Made by a program: the position numbers and the translations under genes. From contig SKCR01031823.1 in assembly GCA_019454045.1 (NCBI GenBank), forward strand, positions 62,001-126,000: a DNA stretch of 64,000 nt, read 5' to 3'. Under the pieces are notes generated by a model. It had not been told where the DNA came from and searched no databases. It saw only the letters and a list, made by a program, of their open reading frames with translations. Below, in pieces: positions 33,724 to 43,368 of this stretch. Every line of letters starts with the position of its first letter. Position 1 is the first letter of the stretch. This DNA comes from Zanthoxylum bungeanum (taxonomy: Eukaryota; Streptophyta; Magnoliopsida; Sapindales; Rutaceae).

Positions 33724-34605
33724 ATGGGGAGCATAGGAGAAGAAGAGCTTGTTAAAATGGTCAGAGACTACATTGAATCTGCAGACTCTTCATCTTCATC
33801 TTCAACTTCAAAACCTTCTTCTCTTCATCATCAATCAACGCATCACACTTTACAGGTTTAGCTAGCTAGCTCTCTTGTGTTTCTTTCATTTTTTTTTTCT
33901 TTTTTGTTATCTATATAAAGCTGATCATTTATTGGGTATAGGAAGTTATTGGTGAACAAACAAATGATGAATTTGAAATTCATGAGAAAATATCCATGTA
34001 CTTGAGGAACAATATAGGGGAGAGTACTGAAAGAAATCAAAAGAAATGGCTTGTGATGAAATTAAAAATAGATGGCTATGAAGCTTCTCTTTGCAAAACT
34101 TCTTGGGATTCCACTATTAGCTGCTCTAAAGGTTTTTCACTCTCTCTTTATCCTGTCTCTCACTCAAATGAAATGCCTTTATATATATATTTACAATTTT
34201 TTTTTGGGTGGTATTCAAGTTTTCCAATTTACAGAAAATTATGAGTACATTGAAGTCTTGAAAATGGACAAACCAAGGTTGATAGTGGATATGGATTTTA
34301 AGTCGCAGTTTGAAGTGGCAAGACCAACAAAAGCTTACAAAGAGCTTATTGACGCTCTTCCTTTAATCTTTATCGGTACTGAGGAGAAGGTCAAAAAGAT
34401 GTTGTCTTTGCTTTGCCCTGCTGGTAAAAAATCACTTAAAGAGAAGGGTCTACACATTCCTCCATGGAGAAGTGCTAGTTACATGCAGTCAAAATGGCTC
34501 TCAACAAACCGCAAGAAAGTTACATTCGCATCGAACAATGAATTGGGTATGGACCAAACTGAAGAAAAAAGCACTTCTACATGTTGCCCTTTTACGTTTA
34601 GCTGA
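33724..34605 (+). CDS. DUF506 / PDDEXK-like family protein (three exons)
   Basis: The gene model is join(33724-33855, 33942-34131, 34235-34605), with GT-AG introns of 86 and 103 bp and a 230-residue product. Residues 1-44 are variable and serine-rich. The conserved domain runs from about residue 60 to 205: WLVMKLKIDGYEASLCKTSW, then NYEYIEVLK, LIVDMDFKSQFEVARPTKAY, LPLIFIGTEEKVKKML, and the family signature KGLHIPPWRSASYMQSKWL. This pattern is the plant DUF506 family, distantly related to PD-(D/E)XK nucleases. D and E in DMDFKSQFE sit where the nuclease core acidic residues would be, but catalysis has not been established. Family members are often longer (250-390 residues). The frame is intact and the splice sites are canonical, so it is probably a live gene, the only host gene in the window. 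Confidence 0.9.
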
Positions 34606-37438
34606 GGGGAAAAAGTGAACTTTTTACAGTATTTTCGGAATGATGATTTTGGCTTTGTTTTGAACCATCAATTTTGAGATATATCCTGAGGCCATAGAGA
34701 AGTCTTGCTACAGTTTCCTAGTGGTGATGGACATTAGGCTTGTTTCAGCCAAATTTTCAATACAGAGAAGTTTATAGCTATAATGATGACGGCGGTTTCG
34801 GCGTGTTTTTGCCCAATTTTGCTTGAAAAAATTATAACAGTTTTGGGTTAATTACTTATTTTGTTCATGTAACTAGACCCCTAGTTTTGAATTTCGATCG
34901 ATCTTATCCAATACATACCGCCTTTCTTTTTTCATCCAGATTCTTGGTTATGGCTATGAGCTAAATTATATCAATTGAATTTAGATCCAGGGTTGGGGTG
35001 AGTTATTAATAAGTTTTTCATAATTATTATGTTATACGATTTTTTTAATAATATATAATTAAAATTGAGATATATTTTCATTAGCAACCAATCATAAATT
35101 ATGAAAAAAAAAATGAGTAAAAAATTCAAATCATCATCGAATTCAAGTCCATATACATTCACAGAATTTGGTATATCTTTTTTTTTTTTGAATTTTTTGT
35201 AGTATTTATATAAATGCCAAATTTTCAAGGAATGAAATACACTAAAAAGATTATAAAAATATTTTACCTACAAAATAATACTTTCTGAGTTTTTTATAAT
35301 ACTTGAAAATTGAGTACAAAGATGACAACATGAGGAATAATTTAGGCAGTTTTAATATTATTACACATAAGTTTCCAAGTCTTCTATTTCTTTCCTTGCG
35401 CCATTGTTTTGCATATAATATTTCATTTTAATCAAGAGTTTAATCCAATGGCTACCTATTGTTAAAAGAACAATCTTAGAATGCAATAAATATATATGGT
35501 ATATATTTTGAAACTTATCAAATAAATAAATCGAAATTGAAACTTACAAACAAAAAAAACCAGAAACTTGAGACTTACAATGTAAGTAATACAAAATAAT
35601 AACAAATAATAAAACACATGACTTGTATTCGCCCCTATTTTTGGGCTTGTGGTTCATTGGATGTCTGTCACCAGGATTAATTACTTAAACACTCTGCAAG
35701 TCGAAAATATGCCCTCAATATTTTGACCATTGGCGAATTTACTAAATATATGATTTTTCATTTTTCAAAGATCAATAAGGTTTTTTTTTTGTATATCTAT
35801 ATCAATATATGTATAAATTAATTAATCATAATGCCAAGTCAACAACCCAATCACACACATTCAAACCCAAACCCAAATCTTGCTTTTCCAATTTGATATG
35901 AGTGTTTAGTGTTCACTTATAAACTCTCTACTTTCCATTTATTCCTCCAATGTGGGACTACTCTCTATTCCCACTATTGGCTATACAAACTTCTTACACC
36001 TATTTCAAACTGTGAAGTCATTCCGGTGTATGGAAAAAACCAAATTGGAAGGATTAAGGGGAAAAAACTAGGACTATTATCAAAGGCAATTAATTGGAAT
36101 TTTAGATAAACGAATAGATGGTAATTGAGATATTTCTTTTCAAACCGTTTTTGTCTCGTTCCGATTTGATTGTTATTAAGAATGAAAACCATCTCAAATT
36201 TCATCTGATTTTTTAAATTGGAAAGAAAAATCATTTCGAATCCCGCATTAAATGATACGAGATTCTGAATATCGATTGAGATTTAAGATTTGGAATTAGA
36301 TTATAATTTTTATTCATGATAATTTTTTATTTGATATCTTGTAGGGTTCGATACGGGATATAGAATCTTAGGATTTTTTGGACATGTGGGCTCCACACAC
36401 ACAAAGTCAACGAGAAAAAGACCCGAAGCACGAGAAGACAAATTTGATGTCACTTATGTGAAGGCTTTCATTCAGATTCTTCAGTCTCTTGGATTCCAAA
36501 TATATTTATCATTTTATAGTGTCCAGCTCTTTTGGGAAGTTTATGTGAACTGAAAACTAGTGCTTGCAATTGTAAATGAAAACACTTGATGGGGCGACGT
36601 ATTGGTATTACACATATTTGGTTTTTTTCCCGGCTACGTATTAGTATTACACATATTTAATTTATTTTTTTTCCGGCTAAAATTTGAATAATTTTGTCAA
36701 TTTGTAATATAATTTTTTTTTAAAAAAAAATCATATTTCACAACAATTATTATAAAAAAATAATTCATCTTAACTTGTTTCTCTTTATTTCTAATGTTTT
36801 AAGTATTATTCATTTTTAATATTTTTTATTCTAGTAAGAGGTTTGACTTAATCTTTTTTTTTTTTTTTATTTATCCATTTTACCCTTATAAATATCACAT
36901 TGGCGTCCCTCATGCACATTGTGCATTGTCATATTTATGACCTCAGTCACATTATGAGTGTGTATTTATTTGTACATTTATCACAAAATAACTGTCAGTT
37001 AAGCGTGTTGTTGAGTGTGTAATTTTGTAGGTACAGCTATAATGTAACTGTAAGTGGTTTCATTTGACTAAAAAAACAAAAGAAGAATTAATATAATGTA
37101 TATTTAAAATAAAAATAAATGCTTTTAAAATGCAGTTAAGAATAATAGTTAAGAATAAATCTTTCATTAGTAGAGAATCAATAATACTTAAGGTAAAAAT
37201 AATTATAGGGGCATAACAGATATTATGACCGGGTTCTAATTATGAGATACTCGTGAAGGGCCAATCCGTATGTAATGACTATATCTATGGACACTGACGT
37301 AGTTAGGCTTATATTATTTATCTATGGCAATGAGAGTGCAACTTGGGGTTTTTAGTGAAATAACTTGAAGTTAATAATTCAGAATATTTAATTAAAGAGT
37401 TTAATTTATTCCGGGATTATTGAAGCTCAGAACTATAG
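34606..37438. other. Intergenic spacer
   Basis: AT-rich DNA without a recognisable gene. It holds several poly-T runs (for example around 36855-36869), a snRNA-promoter-like motif pair on the minus strand (35916-35959), and near 37160-37438 a stretch that continues across the Athila-3 insertion into a copia LTR end. The part 37160-37438 could be the left piece of the Copia-2 5' LTR, but it does not clearly match the other LTRs of that family. Confidence 0.6.
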
Positions 37439-37443
37439 GTAAT
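37439..37443. repeat. Athila-3 target site duplication, left
   Basis: GTAAT directly before the LTR terminus TGATGAG, repeated at 47095-47099 after the terminus GGTCA. Confidence 0.96.
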
Positions 37444-37680
37444 TGATGAGTGGTAAATCTATCACTATTTCCCAATTATTTAACTTAATATTTTGTATAG
37501 GTTCTTGAGTTTGTGAATATTTTGATGTGTTTTATGTTATTTTGTAGATAAATAAAGTTTCAGGACACTCTGGAGGTGATTTGGGCCAAAATAGTGAAAA
37601 TTGGACGAAAATGGCATTTTGGTAATTTTCCGCGTCGCGACGCCTAACATGCGCCGAACAGTGCTAACAAGCTCCGAGTC

Positions 37681-38069
37681 CACGTGTCAGAATCTGAGAA
37701 AAGTTTGACTTTACTAACGTGCGTCGTGCCACGTGTCACCATCACAGCCGATCTACTAACATGCGTCGTGCCACGTGCCATCATCCTACGGTGCCGACAT
37801 TCACCATCGCCACGTGTCACTCCACCTGTCAGCCACGTCATTGTCCACATCATCAGTTGACCGAGTCAACATGCCACCTCACCGCCACGTCATCATCAAC
37901 CAATCAGGAAGTGCCCCGAGTCACCGCCACATCACCACCACGTCAGCGCCATGTCAGCATCAATTATTGGCTCTCTTATCCCTATATGACATGTGGCGGA
38001 TAAGAATCAAGCCGACCATCAGAAGCCGCCACGTGTCACATAATTGAGCCCCAACCACCTTGCCACGTG
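37681..38069 (+). promoter_or_regulatory. Cluster of nine ACGT-core (G-box and C/UPRE-type) sites in the Athila-3 U3
   Basis: CACGTG occurs at 37681, 37730, 37772, 37811, 38030 and 38064, mostly as GCCACGTGTCA. CACGTCA occurs at 37834, 37886 and 37939. These are binding sites for plant bZIP factors: CACGTG with flanking GCC/GTC is the abscisic-acid response type, while CCACGTCA is the type used in stress and unfolded-protein responses. TTGACC (W-box core) at 37857 is also present. They lie 120-510 bp upstream of the TATA box. The sites are seen directly; responsiveness is inferred. Confidence 0.8.
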
Positions 38070-38188
38070 TCACCTTATCACCTTATCCAGAATCTGCAAC
38101 CGACGAACCAGAGCGTGCCACATCGAGAGAAGCTGGCGTAGCGAGGCCAAAGGCCTTGGCGTCGCGACGCTAGAACCCCACCGAGGCC

Positions 38189-38195
38189 TATAAAT
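38189..38195 (+). promoter_or_regulatory. TATA box of the Athila-3 5' LTR
   Basis: TATAAAT lies in GAGGCCTATAAATTGAGC; the start would be near 38220 in the CT-rich stretch. The corresponding sequence is deleted from the 3' LTR. Confidence 0.75.
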
Positions 38196-39597
38196 TGAGC
38201 TCGAGATTTCAGTTTCAGTTGTACCACTCTCTCTCATCTCTTTGATGTAAAGAGGGAGTTTCTCTCTCTAGTTTCTTTTAGTTTTTAGTTTTTAGTTTTG
38301 TAATTAATTTTAATTACGTTTTGTAATAATAGTAATTTACTTTTTTACTTTTTACAGTTTTTACTATTCACCATGAGGAGGTAACTTCCCCAGCTAGGGT
38401 GAAAGGTAATTCTTTTACTATTGCTATTTAAATTAATCTCCCTTAAATATAATATATTCATTATTTAAAATATTGACTTAAAAAGGATACCGCCAGATGG
38501 TCGGGTTGGTAATTCATTTTAATCTGGTTTAAACCTGAATAATCAAGGATACCACCAGATTGGTCGGTTGGTAATTAAACTTTCTTACCGCCTATATGGC
38601 AGGTTCATGGACAAATCTTTTTACCGCCTTAATGGCTGGTTGGACTTAATTTGACTTTATCAGGATACCGCCATATTGCTGGTTGGTAATGTTATCACAA
38701 GTTTTATATTATATTAGGAGATATCTAATTTAGTATTAGTAAAAGCAATTCCTTTTACCTTAGCATTTTTTTATTGTAATTTACTTTTCAGTATTTACTT
38801 TACCGCATTTTTACTTTATGTATTTTATTTTCAAGTTTTACTAGCCCTAGTTATGTGTTGACAAAACTTAGTTATCTGGGGTTGTGATGACTTTTAATAT
38901 CCGGTTTATAAGGGGTTAGATATTAGTTTGGGTATTATAAAGATTTATTTATTGAGTCTTAATCTTAATGCTTTTTCATTAACTGACCATAATAATAAAA
39001 TTGATCTGGTAAATCTAAAATGAACTAGACATAGGGATTTTAGGTTTCAGCCTTAGACTCAATAGCCCACGATCTTCCTTGAGGATAGATAACCCTTTAA
39101 TAGATTTCCTTACAGGATAGACATATACCTGTTGGGCGGGGGTGGGGTAGCCATAATTGAAACTTAAACTTAATGAATCCAGATAATTTGGTTGACATAG
39201 ACATATGGTTCAATTGGGTTACACCTGATATTTGTGTCTGACCATCGACAGAGGCTTACACATAATTTAGTGTTCTAAGTTAATAAATCAATATATTACC
39301 CAACTTTAAGATAACCACTTCATCTTTAAAATGATATGGAAGAAATCACAACCCTAGATAGTTTTTAATATTGAATTTTCTTAAAACCTACTTTCGAATA
39401 ATTTTATTTTCTTGTTTTTAAATTTAGAATCGTCACCATTTCAAATCAATCAAACAACCTGTTAGATACTAGTAATCATTTGACCTCATAAAATTAAGAG
39501 ATTAGATATTAAGTCCTCATGGGATCGATATTTTTATACTACTTGAATGATACGCGCGCTTGCGTTATACGCGTGTGATTACGCACCGGTCAAGTTT

Positions 39598-39616
39598 TTG
39601 CGCCGTTGCCAGGGAC
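39598..39616 (+). other. Athila-3 primer-binding site
   Basis: TTGCGCCGTTGCCAGGGAC, a few bases after the LTR end, matches the aspartate-tRNA type with small changes (compare Athila-2 at 30122-30139). Confidence 0.85.
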
Positions 39617-39703
39617 TTATTTATCTTTCACTATTAGTTTTGGGTTAGATACGTTACTTGTATCTATTTTCTTTTTACTTATTGTTTTTGTTTTCTTGTG
39701 TTT

Positions 39704-39706
39704 CAG
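39704..39706 (+). other. Putative 3' splice site before gag
   Basis: A pyrimidine-rich tract (39664-39703) ends in CAG, followed by G, 15 nt before the gag ATG at 39722. The same arrangement precedes both cargo genes (42551 and 43314). Confidence 0.4.
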
Positions 39707-39721
39707 GTTCTCAGAAACTTC

Positions 39722-41300
39722 ATGAGACGAACCAGAAGCTTTGAACTTCGACCGCTTGACCCGGAAATTGAAAGAACCATCAGAAAGTTGAGAAGGGAAA
39801 GACGAGAAGGCCAAGAAGCTTTAGTCAACATGGAACCTGAACCGTTGGAGGTTGCACCACCAATTCCCATTCGAGACAGAACCATTCCGGTGGTTGACAG
39901 ACTCATTTCCTGTATTGTACTTCCTCTTTTACCAGCAAATGCGTGTGATATCAAAACATGCATTCAAATGATTCAGCAGTCAGTTCAGTTCAGTTCAGGG
40001 GGAATGCAACTGAAGATCCTAATGCCCACATCAGTAACTTCCTGGAAGTTTACGGAACTTTCAACTACAACAGAGCATCAAAAAGAAGCAATGAGACTGC
40101 GAGTTTTCCATATTCCTTGAAAGACAGAGCAAAAGCTTGGCTACATTCACTACCAACAGGTTCTATCACAACTTGGAACACTTTAGCCACCAAATTTATT
40201 GCAAAGTACTTTCCACCAGCCAGAACCGGAAAGCTGAGGAATGACATCACATCCTTTGTACAACAAGATTCAGAATCCCTCTGCGAAGCTTGGGAAAGAT
40301 TCAAAGATTTACTCCGGAAATGTCCTCACCATGAAATTCCAAAATGGCTTCAAGTCCAAACATTCTATAATGGACTTTCTGGAATAATGAGAACCACAAT
40401 CGATGCTGCTGCTGGAGGAGCTTTAATGGAAAAATGAGAAGATCAAGCCTGGGACATAATCGAAGAAATGGCCAACAACAATTCCTTGTGGCCAACAGAA
40501 ATGAGCATGATCCAAAGAATTGCAATAATTTATGAAAGTGGAGCCAATACAGCAGTCAATGCCAAGCTAGATCAGATATGCAAATTCATGGAGACTCTTA
40601 CCACTGGATCCACAAGTTCACCATATAGAGGAGCACCAGAGTCGAACCAACTTGAAGAGATGGTGAATTATGTCAACAATTTCAACAGACAGAGGAACAA
40701 TCCATATTCCAACACCTACAACCCAGGGTGGAGGAATCATCCCAATTTTTCATGGAGCAACAATTCAGGCCTACAGCAGAACTATCCACCACCTGAATTC
40801 CAGCAACAGAACAAAGGCAAGTAGCAGGAAAATGAACCAGGAATAACAGAAGTGTTGACCCACTTGAAAAATATAGAAGCAAAACACGACTCTCAAGCAG
40901 CAAAATATGATGCTATGTTTCAATCTCAAGCAGCAAGATATGATACTATGTTTCAATCCCAAGCAGCATTAATTCAAAGTCAATCTGCTTCTATTAAAGC
41001 ACTGGAGAATCAAATTGGACAACTGGCAAATGCTCAGAGTTACAGACCGCCATGTACCCTTCCTAGCAACACAGAGCCAAATCCAAGGAACATGGGGAAT
41101 GAGCAATGTCATGCCATCATATTAAAAAGTGGTACTGAAATCAACAAAGATGTTGGAGCCAAAACAGCTGTTGAAGAAGTTCCAAAAGACACAAAGCAAC
41201 AGATGGAGGAAAAAGAAGCAAAGGAAAAAGAACAGATCATTCCACCTCCACCTTTTCCTCAACGTCTTCAGAAGAAAAAATTGGACAAGCAGTTTTCTCG
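39722..41300 (+). pseudogene. Athila-3 gag (frameshifted, with stops)
   Basis: Capsid protein of an Athila-type element. The first frame starts at ATG 39722. A shift near 39990 moves to the frame reading EDPNAHISNFLEVYGTFNYN, SLKDRAKAWLHSLPTGSITT, FPPARTGKLRNDITSFVQQ, CEAWERFKDLLRKCPHHEIP and FYNGLSGIMRTTIDAAAGG, a clear retrotransposon gag domain. An in-frame TGA at 40435 and TAG at 40822 follow. The C-terminal part has three short repeats around SQAAKYD / SQAARYD / SQAALIQ and the segment ALENQIGQLANAQ common in Athila. No standard CCHC knuckle is visible. The true protein would start at 39722; the upstream GTG is not a start. Confidence 0.92.
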
Positions 41301-42075
41301 GTTCCTGGAGATCTTCAAAAAGCTGCATATCAACATTCCATTTGCAGAAGCGTTGGAACAAATGCCCAGCTATGCCAAATTTATGAAAGACATTCTTTCA
41401 CGAAAGCGGAGATTGGGAGATTACGAGACAGTAGCATTATCAGAAGAATGCAGCGCTATCATTCAGAGGAAACTTCCCCCAATGTTGAAAGATCCTGGCA
41501 GTTTCATTGTTCCTTGCACCATAAGAGAACATGACTTCGGTAAGGCTCTGTGTGATTTAGGGGCGAATGTTAACTTGATGCCTTTTTTCTATTTTCAGGA
41601 AATTACAGATTGGAGAAACAATGCCCACCTCAGTCTCTCTACAACTTGCTGATAGAACGCTCGTATTTTCGAGAGGTGTAGTTGAAGATGTGATAGTCAA
41701 GGTTGACAAATTCATTTTCCCAGCAGATTTTATTATCCTTGATATGGAGGAAGACGTAGACGTGCCAATTATCCTCGGGAGACCATTCTTGGCTACAGTT
41801 CTGACCATTATTGATGTACAAAAAAGAGAATTAACCATGAGGGTACATGACCAAGAAGTAACATTCAATGTTTTCAAGGCCATGAATTTCCCAGATGATG
41901 AAAAGAATGAGGAATGTTTCAAACTTGATGTGATACACAGTACCATTCAGAACTCCAATGCAATGAAAAGTTCTATTGACAAACTTAAAACATGTCAATC
42001 GCCTGTGGAGCCTGAAGATAAAACATCTTTTGCACTGAAAAAGCCAATTCTTGCATTACAAGCAACCGAAGAGAA
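41301..42075 (+). pseudogene. Athila-3 aspartic protease region (frameshifted)
   Basis: The segment leading in reads INIPFAEALEQMPSYAKFMK and LPPMLKDPGSFIVPCTI, both typical of Athila before the protease. The active-site motif is CDLGANVNLMP, the Athila variant in which DLGA replaces the usual D-S/T-G triad. The flap and second half follow as SLQLADRTLVFSRGVVEDV, FILDMEEDVDVPIILGRPFL and KRELTMRVHDQEVTFNVFKA. A shift near 41590 separates the two halves. The polyprotein would normally continue into RT; here it runs straight into an integrase tail. Confidence 0.9.
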
Positions 42076-42430
42076 AAAGATCCACCAACTCAACGAATTG
42101 GAGGAATTTTACAATCATCCTTTTGAGAATGCCAAATTGTATAAAGAAAAGGGCAAGAAGAGACATGATAAGAAGTTAGTGCGCATACAACTGGAACCAG
42201 GGAAGAAGGTACTGTTAAACAAATCAAGGGTGAAATTCTTCCCATGGAAGCCAAAATCACGGTGGTCAGGTCCATTTGTGATCACCAAAGTTTTACCAGA
42301 CAGAGCCGTTGAGATACATGATCCTGACTCCAACAAAACTTTCAAGGTTAAAAACAAACGTGTCAAGCACTACTGGGGAGAATCATTTGAGCGACAAAAA
42401 GAAAGTGTTACACTTTCAGATCCAGCTTAA
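42076..42430 (+). pseudogene. Integrase C-terminal tail fused in frame to protease
   Basis: After the protease the same frame reads QLNELEEFYNHPFENAKLYK, then PGKKVLLNKSRVKFFPWKPK and SRWSGPFVITKVLPDRAVEI, then KTFKVKNKRVKHYWGE, ending at TAA 42428-42430. This is the GPY/F-type C-terminal part of Athila integrase (the GPF triplet is present). RT, RNase H, the zinc finger and the DDE core are absent. Because the join stays in frame it looks like an old structural deletion in the lineage rather than random decay of this copy. The remaining product would be gag-protease plus a DNA-binding tail. Confidence 0.9.
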
Positions 42431-42443
42431 CATTCGAGAAGTC

Positions 42444-42495
42444 ACGTCTAGCTAACGACGTTTAAAATTAGCGCTCGCAGGGAGGCAACCCATGC
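42444..42495 (+). other. Conserved Athila post-pol block
   Basis: The block (ACGTTTAAAATTAGCGCT, then GGGAGGCAACCCATGC) is conserved with Athila-1 122-173. It stands between the integrase stop and the following splice-site-like CAG. Function unknown; an RNA processing signal is plausible. Confidence 0.7.
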
Positions 42496-42550
42496 AATTT
42501 GTGTATATATTATGATCTGGTGTGTTTTATTTTTGTGTGTTTAATTTTTG

Positions 42551-42553
42551 CAG
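42551..42553 (+). other. Putative 3' splice site before the NABP-like frame
   Basis: A T-rich tract (42518-42550) ends in CAG, followed by G, 16 nt before ATG 42570. In Athila elements env-like genes are thought to be expressed from spliced RNA, so the position fits, but no donor was identified. Confidence 0.45.
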
Positions 42554-42569
42554 GTTTAGTCATTTCAAG

Positions 42570-43118
42570 ATGGAAGAAGCTCTCGCAAATCTTCGCAAGC
42601 AATTTTCTTCCCTTCCTCAAAAATCTCTGATGAAAGTCTACAAATCTCGCTTGGAACCGATGAGATGACTGATGATCAAAGGTATTCCTACTGACATTTG
42701 TTGGTTAATTGAAGCACGGGTTCGATTGGCAGGTGAGTCTTCTGACTCTTTTATATCACATCTGCCTAGTTTAGGAAAGATCACATATGCTAAAAAGAGA
42801 AGAGCCAAAAGAATGTGTGTTTGTTATAAATGTGCTCGCATGTTTTGTAATACTCGTTGTTGTTCTTTAGGAATGGTGTCCGATAATCGCGAAGATAAGA
42901 TTAACTTCATTTGGGATGGCTTGAGTAAGGAGTCTTTGGATGACATATCTAAAACTCTTGAGACGCATCCCAGTGGATGTGTGTATCATGAAATTCGCAT
43001 GTTATATGCACAATTATAAAAGGAAAGACAAATGTTAAGTCTCGGGAATCTGACTCAAAAAGACCATGTTTGCCAATTTATAAGAAAATTGGATAGGAAG
43101 CTTGTCCCTGACGCATAG
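42570..43118 (+). pseudogene. Cysteine-rich basic protein resembling plant-virus NABP (carlavirus-like), with two stops
   Basis: A single frame of 182 codons, broken by TGA at 42666-42668 and TAA at 43017-43019. The part after the second ATG (42672, 115 residues) has an N-terminal helix-like segment, then a basic cluster at residues 41-47 (KKRRAKR) preceded by TY. Cysteines follow at 49, 51, 54, 59, 63 and 64, then a glycine/asparagine turn and an INFIW segment. A hydrophobic helix, an arginine/lysine cluster next to a compact cysteine finger, and a C-terminal hydrophobic strand, in that order and size, are how I know the nucleic-acid-binding proteins of carlaviruses and relatives (Pfam Viral_NABP). 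Those proteins bind nucleic acid and in several viruses affect RNA silencing. The match is by pattern recognition only. The alternative is an unknown plant or env-like protein. Confidence 0.6.
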
Positions 43119-43313
43119 ACGTCAATCAAGCCGTTACTTTTCTTGTAAATATTATATCTCTTTGTCTTTTCTTAATAATTGCGATTTGTTTTGTTGTTTT
43201 CTTTTATTTTCTCCGACATGATCCAGACCTTTTTTATTATCATGATATTATTTTATTATTTTTCTACTAATCGTCCTTTGGAAGATACTTGTGCTATTTT
43301 TACTCACCCTTTT

Positions 43314-43316
43314 CAG
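43314..43316 (+). other. Putative 3' splice site before the LOG-like frame
   Basis: A very T-rich stretch (43140-43313) ends in TTTTCAG, followed by G, 53 nt before the LOG-like ATG. It may allow a second spliced RNA from the LTR promoter. Confidence 0.45.
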
Positions 43317-43368
43317 GTATTATAAATTCAACTCATCATTGCACTTTTGAAGACATCTAGAGTAAAAC

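Larger units (their letters stand above)
37444..39592 (+). repeat. Athila-3 5' LTR (full length, 2149 bp)
   Basis: Starts TGATGAGTGG, ends ACCGGTCA. U3 holds a cluster of ACGT-core boxes (37681-38069), two copies of the palindrome GCGTCGCGACGC (37632 and 38159), and a TATA at 38189. A CT-rich start region (38225-38280) follows. U5 contains five imperfect repeats of the type ACCGCCA...GGTTGGTAAT (38485-38690). The 3' LTR agrees throughout except for a 440-bp deletion. Confidence 0.95.

Noticed and set aside
37160..37438. Left part of the Copia-2 5' LTR
   Set aside because: The target duplication requires continuity with 47100, and a few bases near the junction agree, but the rest does not clearly match other LTRs of the family; left unassigned.
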